The notes under the pieces were generated by a model. It made no database searches and had not been told where the DNA came from. It worked only from the letters and a program-made list of their open reading frames with translations. Source: Dyella terrae (lineage in GTDB: Bacteria; Pseudomonadota; Gammaproteobacteria; Xanthomonadales; Rhodanobacteraceae). From it: DNA of 64,000 nucleotides. Where the stretch lies: positions 868,001 to 932,000 of the forward strand of contig NZ_SIZZ01000002.1 of assembly GCF_004322705.1 (NCBI RefSeq). The letters are read 5' to 3'. Made by a program: the position numbers and the translations under genes. Shown in pieces: positions 9,070-17,892 of this stretch (within the stretch, counting starts at the first letter, position 1; every line of letters begins with the position of its first letter).

Positions 9070-9954
9070 ATGATTAGCATCAGCCCGCGCCAGCTCGACG
9101 TCTTCGTCCAGGTTGCCCGCCTCGGCAGCGTGCGCGCGGCGGCCGACAGGCTCCACCTTACGCAGCCTGCGGCGAGCATGGCGCTCTCGGAAATGGAGAA
9201 GCAGCTGGACGGCCCGGTGTTCGATCGCGAACGCGGCCGCCTGAGGCTCAATGCGAAAGGGCGCGAGCTGCTGCCGATCGCCCAGGAGCTGCTCGAACGC
9301 TACGAAGAGTTCGGCCGCCTGGCGCGCGGCGGCGTCCAGGCGCTCACGGGTGAACTGCGCATCGGCGCGAGCAATACCGTTGGCAACTACCGCGTCGGCG
9401 AACTGCTCGGTCGCTTCGTGCGTAGTCATCCGCAGGTCGCCATTCGCCTGCGCGTCGCCAACACCGACGCCATTGCCGCCGCGATGCTCGATCACGAACT
9501 GGATGTCGGCTGTGTCGAAGGCCCGGTTGTGCACCCTTTGCTGGAGATGACGCCGTGGCGTGATGACGCGCTGGTTGTGTGCGCGCCCCCCGATCATCCG
9601 CTGGCGCGCAAGCGCGGCCTGAAGGCCGGTGACTTCGCGGGTGCGCGATGGGTGCTGCGCGAGCCGGGTTCGGCGACGCGCACAACCAGCGAGCGCGTGC
9701 TAGCGCAATTGCCTCCCGGCGAAACCGTGCTGGAGCTCGATCAGATCGAGGCGATCAAGCAGGCTGTCGTCGCAGGCATGGGCATCGCGTGCTTGCCACA
9801 GATTGCGGTGATCGATGCGGTTGCCACCGGGCGCCTCAAGGCGCTGGAAACCCCCTTCCTGGATTTGCGGCGCAAGCTGTTCCTGCTGCTGCACCGGGAA
9901 AAATACCGCGGCGCATTGCTGGATGCCTTCCTGGGCGATGTCGCGTTCAACTGA
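9070..9954 (+). CDS. yeiE: LysR-family transcriptional regulator, YeiE type
   Basis: 294 residues. The N-terminal helix-turn-helix reads LGSVRAAADRLHLTQPAAS, followed by a linker helix and a LysR substrate domain (LTGELRIGASNTVGNYRVGE, IKQAVVAGMGIACLPQIAV). The ASNTVGNY start of the ligand domain and the position next to yeiH fit YeiE, a CysB/CbbR-like regulator reported to sense sulfite and act on sulphur and iron homeostasis in enterobacteria; carry-over of that role here is inference. ATG 9070 follows the A/T-rich operator almost directly, so its leader must be short. It converges on ptsI with two bases between the stops. Confidence 0.88.
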   Translation: MISISPRQLDVFVQVARLGSVRAAADRLHLTQPAASMALSEMEKQLDGPVFDRERGRLRLNAKGRELLPIAQELLERYEEFGRLARGGVQALTGELRIGASNTVGNYRVGELLGRFVRSHPQVAIRLRVANTDAIAAAMLDHELDVGCVEGPVVHPLLEMTPWRDDALVVCAPPDHPLARKRGLKAGDFAGARWVLREPGSATRTTSERVLAQLPPGETVLELDQIEAIKQAVVAGMGIACLPQIAVIDAVATGRLKALETPFLDLRRKLFLLLHREKYRGALLDAFLGDVAFN

Positions 9955-9956
9955 CG

Positions 9957-11687
9957 TCAGCCGCCGACACTCGCCAGCAGCGCTTCGGCTTCTTCGTGCG
10001 TGCGTGCGCGGATGATCGACGGCGCCATGCGTCGCAGCTCGTGGTAATCGAGCTGGGCGATGCGATCGCGCACGTGCAACAACTGGCTTGAGTGCATGCT
10101 GAACTCAGTGAGGCCCAGTGCCATCAGCAAACCCGTGAACTTCGTATCGCCGCCGATTTCGCCGCACAGGCTTACTGGTTTTCGCGCACGGCGGCCGGCC
10201 GAGATCACGTGCGAAATCAGCCGCAGAAGCGCGGGCTGCAGCGGGTTGTAAATGTTATCGAGCGCATCGTTGCCGCGATCGGCCGCAAGCACGTACTGCG
10301 CGAGGTCGTTGGTGCCGATGGCGAGGAAGTCGGCGTGGTCGAGCAGCGAGCGGACATTGATCGCTGCAGCGGGCACTTCGATCATCGCGCCGAGCGGCAA
10401 TTTTTCCGGCAGGTCGATGTTTTCGCGCTTCAAATCCTGCCGGGCGAGCTTGAACAGCGTGCGCACCGCGATCAGTTCATCCGGCTGCGTGACCATGGGC
10501 ACGAGCACGCGCACCGGGCCATAGCAGGCGGCGCGCAGGATGGCGCGGATCTGCGTGGTGAACACGGCCGGATGCCGCAGTGAGAGTCGCACGCCACGGA
10601 CGCCGAGCGCCGGATTTTCTTCGCCGCGAAGCACCAGTCCCGCGGCATCCGCCTTGTCGGCGCCCAGGTCCAGGGTGCGGATGGTGACCGGTTGTCCACC
10701 CATGCCCAGCACGAGATCGCGATAGGCGATGAACTGCTCGTCTTCGGACGGCAGATCCTTGTGGCGCAGGAAGAGGAATTCGGTGCGATAGAGGCCAACG
10801 CCATCGGCGCCGCGCGCGCGGGCCATGGCGATGTCGGTTGGCGTTTCGGCGTTGGCGAGCAGGCGGATGTCCACGCCATCGGTGGTGCGCGTGGGCGCAT
10901 TGGCCAGCGATGCCAGGCGTCGGCCTTCCAGCTGCGCTTCGCGCTGCCATGCGCGATAGCGGGCAAGATCCTGCGCGGTGGGATGCACGACCGCTTCGCC
11001 ACGTTCGGCGTCGAGCAGGATCAGGTCATCATCGTGAATCGTGGACAGCGCATCGCGGGCGCCGACCAGCATGGGCAGGTCCAGGCTGCGCGCGAGGATG
11101 GCACTGTGCGAGTAAGCGCTACCGGAACTGGCCACCACGCCGAGAAGTCCGTTGCCGGCCAGATGCGCCATGTCAGCCGGCGCGATGGTGTCGGCGATGA
11201 GGATCTCGCCCACACGCGCGGCGAGCTTGCGTTCTTCGCGGCTGGTCTGGCGTTGAAGCGCGGAAATCACGCGGTTGATGACCTGGTCGACATCTTCCTT
11301 GCGGCTGCGCAGGTAAGGGTCGTCCATGGCTTCGAAAACGGCGGCGAGGCGGTCGCGCTGCTTCTTCAGTGCGGCGCCCGGGCGGTAATGGCCGATGCGC
11401 ACCAGATCGTCCAGGCCGCGCAGCAGCTCCGGGTCATCGAGCAGCAGCGAGTGCGCATCGATGAACTCGTTGACCTCGCGGGCCAGGGCGCCGTGCAGCT
11501 TGCCGCGCAGTTCGCGCAGTTCCAGGCGCGCGGTATCGAGCGCACGATGCAAGCGCGCGAGCTCGGCTTCGACTTCTTCTTCGGCGAGCGGGCGTGTGTC
11601 GACCAGATAGCGGCTCGGCTGCACCAGTCGTGCACGTCCGAGCGCCATGCCCCGTGAAGCGGATGTGCCAAACAGAAGGTGTCTCAT
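9957..11687 (-). CDS. ptsI: Phosphoenolpyruvate-protein phosphotransferase (PTS enzyme I)
   Basis: 576 residues, normal for enzyme I. The phospho-accepting histidine is H194 in SAYSHSAILAR, the PEP-binding barrel has LYRTEFLFL and GADKADA, and the C-terminal loop has PVSLCGEIGGD with the conserved cysteine. It takes phosphate from PEP to HPr in the cytoplasm. ATG 11687 is preceded by GGAGGGCGCCC; longer open frames upstream lack this. It is the last gene of the hprK-rapZ-EIIA-HPr-EI set, and 161 bases separate it from the HPr gene, enough for its own promoter. No EIIBC genes are nearby, so the chain looks regulatory rather than for sugar uptake. Confidence 0.95.
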   Translation of the reverse strand: MRHLLFGTSASRGMALGRARLVQPSRYLVDTRPLAEEEVEAELARLHRALDTARLELRELRGKLHGALAREVNEFIDAHSLLLDDPELLRGLDDLVRIGHYRPGAALKKQRDRLAAVFEAMDDPYLRSRKEDVDQVINRVISALQRQTSREERKLAARVGEILIADTIAPADMAHLAGNGLLGVVASSGSAYSHSAILARSLDLPMLVGARDALSTIHDDDLILLDAERGEAVVHPTAQDLARYRAWQREAQLEGRRLASLANAPTRTTDGVDIRLLANAETPTDIAMARARGADGVGLYRTEFLFLRHKDLPSEDEQFIAYRDLVLGMGGQPVTIRTLDLGADKADAAGLVLRGEENPALGVRGVRLSLRHPAVFTTQIRAILRAACYGPVRVLVPMVTQPDELIAVRTLFKLARQDLKRENIDLPEKLPLGAMIEVPAAAINVRSLLDHADFLAIGTNDLAQYVLAADRGNDALDNIYNPLQPALLRLISHVISAGRRARKPVSLCGEIGGDTKFTGLLMALGLTEFSMHSSQLLHVRDRIAQLDYHELRRMAPSIIRARTHEEAEALLASVGG

Positions 11688-11848
11688 GGGCGCCCTCCGT
11701 GGCGCGATGCGAAGGGGAGGAAGCCGGCGAAGTGGGGGCGTGGCTGGAATCTGACAATGGCTGTCCGGCACATCGCGGCATGCGTGTTGCCGGACGTGCA
11801 ATGCGTCACGTTATGACGTGACGATGGCTGAGCCATGGCCCTCCCCAT

Positions 11849-12118
11849 TCACGCTCCTTCGTCGAACTTGCGGTCGAACAACTCGACCACCGCCCTCAGC
11901 GCCAGTTCCTCATCCACGCCTTCGGCGCGTACCGTCAGCGGCGTACCCATGCCCGCTGCCAGCATCATTACGCCCATGATGCTTTGGGCGTTGACCTCGC
12001 GACCCCGGCTGATCAGCCAGACCGTGGATTTGAAACTCTGCACCAGCTGCACCAGCTTGGCGGACGCGCGAGCGTGAAGGCCAAGCTTGTTGGAAACGAC
12101 AATCTCTTGCTCAAGCAT
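11849..12118 (-). CDS. ptsH: Phosphocarrier protein HPr
   Basis: 89 residues. The catalytic histidine is H15 in LGLHARASAKL, and the regulatory serine is S46 in NAQSIMGVMML. Both are in place, so it can accept phosphate from enzyme I (His) and from HPr kinase (Ser), and an hprK gene is indeed present upstream. It acts in the cytoplasm and hands phosphate to the EIIA domain protein encoded just before it. Its ATG lies inside the 3' end of the EIIA gene (8-base overlap), so the two are translationally coupled. Confidence 0.95.
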   Translation of the reverse strand: MLEQEIVVSNKLGLHARASAKLVQLVQSFKSTVWLISRGREVNAQSIMGVMMLAAGMGTPLTVRAEGVDEELALRAVVELFDRKFDEGA

Positions 12119-12503
12119 GATCGATGAATATCCCCCCGCGCCCGCCGCTGGCGGCGATTTCCGCCAGTTCGTCGAGCGGTTTTTCCGCGTAGTTCAACAC
12201 GCGCAGCAGCATGGGCAGGTTAAGCCCGGAGACGCAGCGCAAGCGTACGCCCAGCGCACTGAGCGATAGGCCAATATTGCAGGGCGTGGCGCCATAGAGA
12301 TCGGCCAGCACCAGGACCCCGTCACCTGAATCCAGCGAGCGGGCATGGCGCGCCGTCAACGTGCGCATCACGTCCGGGTCGGCCTGCGGCGGCACCTCGA
12401 CGGCCTCCACCTGCAGCGGCAACTTGGGCAGCACGTGGTGGGCGGCTGAGATCAGCGCCTTGCCCACGGATTCGTGGGTCATCAGCAGAATGCCGACGCT
12501 CAT
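12111..12503 (-). CDS. PTS EIIA component, mannose (ManX) type
   Basis: 130 residues, one EIIA-Man fold. The phosphorylation site is H10 in MSVGILLMTHESVG, with DLYGATPCNIGLSL and LNLPMLLRVLNY typical of the family. No linked IIB, IIC or IID gene is visible, so the protein probably ends a phosphorelay that signals the cell's PEP/nitrogen/carbon state. Its start overlaps the rapZ stop by one base (TGATG) and its end overlaps the HPr gene, which shows one operon. Confidence 0.92.
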   Translation of the reverse strand: MSVGILLMTHESVGKALISAAHHVLPKLPLQVEAVEVPPQADPDVMRTLTARHARSLDSGDGVLVLADLYGATPCNIGLSLSALGVRLRCVSGLNLPMLLRVLNYAEKPLDELAEIAASGGRGGIFIDHA

Positions 12504-13405
12504 CACTCGAGCTCCCGGTGAAAGGTGAGTGCGCCTTCGTGGCGTGCGCGGTAATACGCCGCCAGGCGTTCGACCAGGTAAACCGAGCGGTGACGGCCGC
12601 CAGTACATCCGACGGCGATGGTGACGTAGCTGCGATCGTCGGCGGCGAAGCGGGGCAGCCAGTTGTCGAGCCAGCGCACGGTGTCGTCGAAGTACTCGCC
12701 GACCAGCGCCTGGGCTTCGAGGTATTCGCGCACCGGTGCGTCCTTGCCCGACAGCGGGCGAAGGCGGGGCTCCCAGTGCGGATTCGGCAGGCAGCGCGCG
12801 TCGAAGACGAAGTCCGCATCCAGCGGCAGGCCGCGCCGGAACGCGAACGACTGGAACATCAGGGTCAGGCCTTCGGTGGCCTGGGCATAGCCGGTGGCAA
12901 CCAGGCGGCGCAGCTGGTGCACGTTGAGTTCGCTGGAATCGATGACCTTTTCGGCAATCGCCATCAGCGGACGCAGCAGGCGCCGTTCCTCGGCGATGGC
13001 ATCGGCCAGCGACAGCCCCATCGGCGACAGCGGGTGCCGGCGGCGGGTTTCCGAATAACGCTTGATCAGCACGTCGTCGCGGCTGTCCAGGAAGATCAGG
13101 TGCACCTGCACGCCCGCGGCTGCCAGCTCGGACAGCATCAGCGGCATCTTCACGAAGTCCTCGCCGCGGTTGCGCACGTCCACGCCCACGGCGATGTTGC
13201 GGCGCTTGCCCTCGGCGCCACCGTGGCTCACCGCCGCCACCAGTTCGGGCAGCAGGGCGGTGGGGAGGTTGTCGACGCAATAGAACTCCAGGTCTTCCAG
13301 CGCACGCAGGGCGACGGTCTTGCCGCCGCCGGACATGCCGGTGAGAACGACCAGGTGGATCGCGTCGGGGTTCTGGATATCGGTGGTGCTGGCGTTTTGA
13401 CTCAT
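12503..13405 (-). CDS. rapZ: RNase adapter protein RapZ (YvcJ-family ATP/GTP-binding protein)
   Basis: 300 residues. P-loop GMSGGGKT at 23-30, FYCVDNLPTALLP after it, LIFLDSRDDVLIKRY in the kinase-like half, and the conserved C-terminal block GCTGGRHRSVYLVERLA. In E. coli RapZ binds small RNAs and directs RNase E to GlmZ, sensing glucosamine-6-phosphate; the C-terminal block is the RNA/metabolite-binding part. The place between hprK and the PTS genes matches the rpoN-cluster order known in Proteobacteria. It starts four bases after the hprK stop. Confidence 0.94.
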   Translation of the reverse strand: MSQNASTTDIQNPDAIHLVVLTGMSGGGKTVALRALEDLEFYCVDNLPTALLPELVAAVSHGGAEGKRRNIAVGVDVRNRGEDFVKMPLMLSELAAAGVQVHLIFLDSRDDVLIKRYSETRRRHPLSPMGLSLADAIAEERRLLRPLMAIAEKVIDSSELNVHQLRRLVATGYAQATEGLTLMFQSFAFRRGLPLDADFVFDARCLPNPHWEPRLRPLSGKDAPVREYLEAQALVGEYFDDTVRWLDNWLPRFAADDRSYVTIAVGCTGGRHRSVYLVERLAAYYRARHEGALTFHRELE

Positions 13406-13409
13406 GGTG

Positions 13410-14360
13410 TTACCACGGCGGCAGGCGCCGCATCTGGTGCGCCTGGCGGTCGATGAATGTCTGCGCGGGATCGATGCCCTTGCTCTTCAACATATGGTTG
13501 CGGACTGCCGCTTCCACCAGTACCGCCAGGTTGCGACCGGGTGCCACAGGGATGGTAATCATCGGCACCTGGACGTCGAACACCTCGCGGTGGCCCACAT
13601 CGCCGGTGAGGCGCGTCAGGCCGTCGGTGTCCTCGCCTTCTCGCATGGGTTTGAGATGGATCAGCAGGCGCAGATACTTCGACTGCTTGACGGCCGTGTG
13701 ACCAAACATCTCACGCACGTTGAGAACGCCCAGGCCACGAACCTCGAGGAGGTCCTGCAGGAGCTCGGGGCAGGCACCGTCGATGACGTCCGGGGCAATC
13801 AGGGTGAATTCGGTAGCGTCGTCAGCCACCAGGCGATGGCCGCGGCTGATCAGTTCCAGCGCCAGCTCGCTCTTGCCCGAGCCCGATTCGCCGGTGATCA
13901 GTACGCCGATGGAAAAGACCTCAAGGAAAACGCCGTGCAGCGTCAGCTTCGGCGCCAGCATGCGAGCCAGGTGGTACTGCATCCAGGTCAGCAGCTCGTG
14001 GCCGCGCTTGGAGCTGATCCACAGGGGGGTATTGGTTTCCTCGGCTACCTCGCGCAGGTCGGCGGGGATGGCCTGGTCTTTGGTGACGATCAGGGCGGCC
14101 GGCTGGTAGGCGGCGATCTTGTTGATCACTTCCCAGCGCTGGCGCGAATCCAGGCTGTCGAGGAAGTTGAGTTCCTCGGTGCCGATGATCTGGATCTTGT
14201 TCGGATAGATGACGTTGAGGTAGCCGATCAGCGAGGGCCGGCGCGTCGTGGTGGCGCCGCGCTCGAGGACGCGCGATTCGCCACGCATGCCCGACACCCA
14301 GCGCAGGGCCATGCGTTCGTGGACGCCATCGTAGAGTTGTCGTGCGGTAAGCCGGTCCAA
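13410..14360 (-). CDS. hprK: HPr kinase/phosphorylase
   Basis: 316 residues. P-loop GESGSGKS at 157-164, the conserved catalytic histidine H142 in [10 protein letters not shown], and the HprK signature [17 protein letters not shown] around 205-220. The enzyme phosphorylates HPr on S46 with ATP and removes it again by phosphorolysis. It is common in Gram-positives and in a subset of Proteobacteria, but missing in enteric bacteria. Here S46 of the linked HPr is intact, so the pair is probably active. The gene follows hpf across a 145-base gap holding a strong hairpin; ptsN, which often lies at this spot, is missing. Confidence 0.95.
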   Translation of the reverse strand: MDRLTARQLYDGVHERMALRWVSGMRGESRVLERGATTTRRPSLIGYLNVIYPNKIQIIGTEELNFLDSLDSRQRWEVINKIAAYQPAALIVTKDQAIPADLREVAEETNTPLWISSKRGHELLTWMQYHLARMLAPKLTLHGVFLEVFSIGVLITGESGSGKSELALELISRGHRLVADDATEFTLIAPDVIDGACPELLQDLLEVRGLGVLNVREMFGHTAVKQSKYLRLLIHLKPMREGEDTDGLTRLTGDVGHREVFDVQVPMITIPVAPGRNLAVLVEAAVRNHMLKSKGIDPAQTFIDRQAHQMRRLPPW

Positions 14361-14462
14361 GCCTCGTCCTTTGCGCCGGGCGGAAACGATTCAGCGGCGC
14401 GACAGGAGGCATTGTGCCAGTTTGGGGAGAACCGCGCCGAATGGCGTCGGGTGGATCGGGGG

Positions 14463-14489
14463 AGGCCCACCCCATGGCGGGGTGGGCCT
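14463..14489 (-). other. 11-bp perfect hairpin between hpf and hprK
   Basis: AGGCCCACCCC (14463-14473) and GGGGTGGGCCT (14479-14489) pair perfectly across a 5-base loop. On the minus-strand transcript it lies just after the hpf stop. No run of U follows, so it is not a classic terminator; it could be an attenuator, a processing site or a 3' stabiliser that sets hpf and hprK levels apart. Confidence 0.6.
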
Positions 14490-14505
14490 GGGAAGTACCT
14501 GGCGA

Positions 14506-14829
14506 TTAGCCGTACTGACGCTCGTCGCGTACTTCACGCTGGTGCTTGTCGCAGACCTTTTCGCGGTGCTTGCGAAGCTGGGTGACCAGTTTGTCGAACA
14601 TCTGGTCAATTGAGGCGTACATATCCGACGAAGTGGCCTCTGCATGCAGCGAGGTACCGGTGACGCCCAGCGTGCCTTCGGCACGTTGCTGGAGCTTGTC
14701 GACCGAAAGGACCACGCTGAGGCCGACGGACTTGCCGTCGAGGCGGGTAAGTCGATCGAGGTGACTGTTCACGCGATCCCGAAGGGCCGGGGTGATCTCG
14801 ATCTGCTGACCGCTTAGCTGGACTTGCAT
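14506..14829 (-). CDS. hpf: Ribosome hibernation-promoting factor / sigma-54 modulation protein (short form)
   Basis: 107 residues, the short HPF/YfiA type without the C-terminal dimer domain. It opens with MQVQLSGQQIEITPALRD, and has VVLSVDKLQQRAEGTLGVTG and ASIDQMFDKLVTQLRKH near the end. It binds the small ribosomal subunit in slow growth and helps form 100S particles. AAGGAGGCGCAAC directly before ATG 14829 fixes the start; the open frame further upstream is antisense noise. Its place right behind rpoN is the conserved one. Confidence 0.93.
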   Translation of the reverse strand: MQVQLSGQQIEITPALRDRVNSHLDRLTRLDGKSVGLSVVLSVDKLQQRAEGTLGVTGTSLHAEATSSDMYASIDQMFDKLVTQLRKHREKVCDKHQREVRDERQYG

Positions 14830-14998
14830 GTTGCGCCTCCTTGGTACTGGCCGCCGGTTCGGGCGGCGTGGGTCGATGTGCCAGTCACGTGACGGCCCCG
14901 ACACACCATCGTCTTCTCTTGGTATGGGGACGCTTTCTGTCCCGCCAAGTTCCCGCTCACTGTGCAAGTTGAGCGCAGACGACTGACCTGAATCAGGT

Positions 14999-16492
14999 TC
15001 AGCTGGCTCGCTGGCGCTCGCTGGAGCTGGGAATTCGCATAGCCTCCCGGTATTTGGCGACCGTCCGGCGGGCCACCTGAATGCCCTTGCGGTGCAATTC
15101 CTCGGCGATGGCCTGGTCGGACAAGGGTTTGCGTGGATCTTCCGCGTCCACGAGTTTGCGCAACATGGCCTGGATGGCCGTGGCGGATGCGCTGCCGCCG
15201 TCCTCAGTGGATACGCCACTGGAGAAGAAATGCTTGAGTTCGAAGGTGCCGCGCGGCGTATGAATGTATTTGCGCGTGGTCACGCGGGAAATGGTGGACT
15301 CATGCATGCCCACTTCCTCGGCCACCTCGCGCAGCACCAGCGGGTGCATGGCTTCGGGGCCGTAGTCGAGAAAGGCACTCTGGCGGCGCACGATGGCTTC
15401 GGCGACCTTGAGCAGCGTCTCGGCACGCGACTCGAGGCTCTTGATCAGCCAGCGCGCTTCCTGGAGCTGCCCGCGCATCCAGCTGGCGTCGTCGCCGCGC
15501 GCCTGCGCGATGAGGTTGCAGTAATGCTGGTTGAGGCCCAGGCGCGGCTGGCAGTCGGGATTGAGGCTGACGCGCCAACGGCCGCTGTCCTTGCGCGCAT
15601 AGACGTCCGGCGCGACGTATTCGACCGGCGTGACGTCGAGGGCGGCGCCCGGACGCGGATCGAGGCTGCGGATCAGCATGGCTGCAGCGTGCGTTTCCTC
15701 TTCTGTCGCGCGCAGACGGCGCGCCAGCCGGGGGACGTCGTTGCGAGCCAGCAGTTCCAGCTCGGCATCGACGATGCGCAGGGCCAGTTCACGCTGGGAC
15801 AACTCCGCCGAAAACTGTTCCAGCTGGGCGCGGAGGCAGTCGCGCAGATCGAGGCTGGCCACGCCTGTCGGGTCAAATCGCTGAAGCTGGCGCCGGATGG
15901 CGTCGACTTCCTCAATCGTCGCTTTCAGATCGGCCGGTACGGCGGCCAGCACCGCATCAAGGCCTTCGGTGAGATAGCCATCCGCATTGAGGGCGTCGAT
16001 GAGAATGGCGGCGATCGTGCGCTCGCGCAGGCTCATGTGGCTCAGGTTGAGCTGCCACAGGAGGTGCTCCTGCAGGGTTTCCGGGGCGGCGCTTTGCGGT
16101 TCGAAGCCGTCCTCGTCCCCCGAGCCGTTGCGGCTGCCACTGGCGCCACCGCTGGAGAAATCGATCGGCTCCTCGGCTGCGCCGCCGGATTCTGCCCAGT
16201 CGGACATGTCGTCGGTATCGCCGTCGCTGCTGCTGGAGCCGGCCACCTCGACCTGGAAATCCGCCGCTTCGCCGGGGCCGCTTTCGCCGTCGCCTTCGCC
16301 GGGATTGTCCTCGGCGAATTCCAGCAGGGGGTTCCCTTCCGCGATCTGCCTCAGCTCAGCCTCGAGCTCCAGCTGCGAAAGTTGCAGAAGGCGAATCGCC
16401 TGCTGCAGCTGCGGCGTCAGAGTGAGCTGCTGATTGAGGCGAAACTGCAGTCCGGGTTTCATGCCAGGTGGGTAAGGTGAACTCGCCGTCAT
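14999..16492 (-). CDS. rpoN: RNA polymerase sigma-54 factor
   Basis: 497 residues. Region I is the glutamine/leucine-rich N-terminus (LTLTPQLQQAIRLLQLSQLEL) that contacts bacterial enhancer-binding proteins, followed by a long acidic region II (residues about 55-125, rich in E, D, G and S), the core-binding part, the helix-turn-helix and the RpoN box ARRTVAKYRE close to the C-terminus. It directs transcription of nitrogen, motility and pilus genes with ATP-dependent activators. ATG 16492 has AAGGGGG before it; ATG 16462 (MKPGLQFRL) matches the usual N-terminus but has no good ribosome site. Confidence 0.95.
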   Translation of the reverse strand: MTASSPYPPGMKPGLQFRLNQQLTLTPQLQQAIRLLQLSQLELEAELRQIAEGNPLLEFAEDNPGEGDGESGPGEAADFQVEVAGSSSSDGDTDDMSDWAESGGAAEEPIDFSSGGASGSRNGSGDEDGFEPQSAAPETLQEHLLWQLNLSHMSLRERTIAAILIDALNADGYLTEGLDAVLAAVPADLKATIEEVDAIRRQLQRFDPTGVASLDLRDCLRAQLEQFSAELSQRELALRIVDAELELLARNDVPRLARRLRATEEETHAAAMLIRSLDPRPGAALDVTPVEYVAPDVYARKDSGRWRVSLNPDCQPRLGLNQHYCNLIAQARGDDASWMRGQLQEARWLIKSLESRAETLLKVAEAIVRRQSAFLDYGPEAMHPLVLREVAEEVGMHESTISRVTTRKYIHTPRGTFELKHFFSSGVSTEDGGSASATAIQAMLRKLVDAEDPRKPLSDQAIAEELHRKGIQVARRTVAKYREAMRIPSSSERQRAS

Positions 16493-16581
16493 CCTAACCC
16501 CCTTGGTCAGAGGGGGCTATAGCAGGCCGTTAGGCCGGATGGCCGAATGTGTGATGTCGGCCGCGTTGCGGCCGGCTCGCG

Positions 16582-17301
16582 CTACAAGCGGAACTCGCGG
16601 CCCAGGTAAACCTCGCGAACCTTCTCGTCGGCCAGGATGTGCTGCGGCGTGCCGCGCGAAAGCACTTCGCCATCGCTGAGGATGTAGGCGCGATCACAAA
16701 TGCCCAGCGTCTCACGGACATTGTGATCTGTGATGAGCACGCCGATGCCGCGTTCCTTCAGGTGACGGACGATGCGCTGGATTTCGCCAACCGAGATCGG
16801 GTCGACGCCGGCGAAGGGTTCGTCGAGCAGCATGTAGCGCGGCTCGGCCGCCAGGGCGCGGGCAATCTCCACGCGACGGCGCTCGCCACCGGAAAGGCTG
16901 ATGCCTTTCTGTTCGGCGATGTGGGAGATTTTCAGTTCGTCCAGCAGGCTTTCCAGTGCATTGGCGCGCTGGCGGGCGCTGAGGTTCTCGCGCAGTTCGA
17001 GCACGGCCATGATGTTGTCCGCCACGGTGAGGCGGCGGAACACCGACGGCTCCTGCGGCAGGTAGCCGATGCCCAGCTTGGCGCGGGCGTGCATGGGCAA
17101 GCCGGTGATGTCGTACTTGTCGAGCTTGATCGAGCCGGCATCGGCTTCGATCAGGCCTACCACCATGTAGAAGCAGGTGGTCTTGCCGGCGCCGTTGGGG
17201 CCCAGCAGGCCGACCACTTCACCTTCGCGAATCGAGAAGCCGAAGTCGCGCACGACCTGGCGCGCACGAAACCGCTTTTGCAAACCTTCGGCTGACAGCA
17301 T
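16582..17301 (-). CDS. lptB: LPS export ABC transporter ATP-binding protein LptB
   Basis: 239 residues, the expected length. Walker A GPNGAGKT at 34-41, the Q-loop in LPQEPSVF, the ABC signature [15 protein letters not shown], Walker [12 protein letters not shown] and the H-loop [10 protein letters not shown]. LptB dimer powers LptFG, which pulls lipopolysaccharide out of the inner membrane onto the LptC-LptA bridge. It follows lptA by three bases in one operon, and rpoN comes next, which is the conserved proteobacterial order. Confidence 0.96.
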   Translation of the reverse strand: MLSAEGLQKRFRARQVVRDFGFSIREGEVVGLLGPNGAGKTTCFYMVVGLIEADAGSIKLDKYDITGLPMHARAKLGIGYLPQEPSVFRRLTVADNIMAVLELRENLSARQRANALESLLDELKISHIAEQKGISLSGGERRRVEIARALAAEPRYMLLDEPFAGVDPISVGEIQRIVRHLKERGIGVLITDHNVRETLGICDRAYILSDGEVLSRGTPQHILADEKVREVYLGREFRL

Positions 17302-17304
17302 CGA

Positions 17305-17892
17305 TTACTTGCCCTCGGCCGGCGTTGCGGCGGGTTTGGGGGCGGCCGGTGCGGCCGGCTTGGGCTTCGGCAGGAAGGTGCCGTGGACCAGGCCATCATT
17401 GCCGGACTCGCCGGTGATCACGCTGGTGTCGGTGTTGTAGGTGATCTTGTCACCGTTGAACTGACCGCGGCCCTGCTGCGTGACCTTGGCGTTGCCTGTC
17501 AGCACGGCGATGCCATTGATGTTGTCGTAATCGAGCTTGTCGGCGTCGCCCTGCATCAGGTTGTTGCTCTCATCCAGCTGCTGGATGTGCGCCTGGGCAC
17601 CGGTAACGACCACGCGCGCGATCTGCGAATCGCCATCGAGATGGATTTCAGCCTTGGCACCGGTGATCAGCAGCGTACCCTGCGTGATCTTCACGTTGCC
17701 CGTCAGAGTGGTGACGGAGTTGGGTGCATTGATGGCATTGGTCGTCTTCGCCGAGAAATTCATCGGCTGATTGCGATCGTCCTTTTTCGCCAGCGCCGCA
17801 GCCGGAGCCAGGGCGACCAGGGCCAGCGCGCAGGCGCCGAGGGCGAACTTACGACTTCCGTTTACGCGGCGGGAACGAGCCGTGGCTGTCAT
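17305..17892 (-). CDS. lptA: LPS transport periplasmic protein LptA
   Basis: 195 residues. A Sec signal peptide (about residues 11-35, ending APAAALA) is followed by the OstA-like beta-jellyroll with its repeated strands (MNFSAKTTNAINAPNSVTTL, GNVKITQGTLLITGAKAEI). The C-terminus is rich in Pro, Ala and Lys. It bridges the periplasm between LptC and LptD and carries LPS. I chose ATG 17892 because GGAG lies seven bases before it and it gives a normal signal peptide; this makes a 44-base overlap with the end of lptC. Confidence 0.92.
   Translation of the reverse strand: MTATARSRRVNGSRKFALGACALALVALAPAAALAKKDDRNQPMNFSAKTTNAINAPNSVTTLTGNVKITQGTLLITGAKAEIHLDGDSQIARVVVTGAQAHIQQLDESNNLMQGDADKLDYDNINGIAVLTGNAKVTQQGRGQFNGDKITYNTDTSVITGESGNDGLVHGTFLPKPKPAAPAAPKPAATPAEGK

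Noticed and set aside
15092..16480. 462-residue open frame opposite rpoN
   Set aside because: Antisense shadow of a full-length rpoN.
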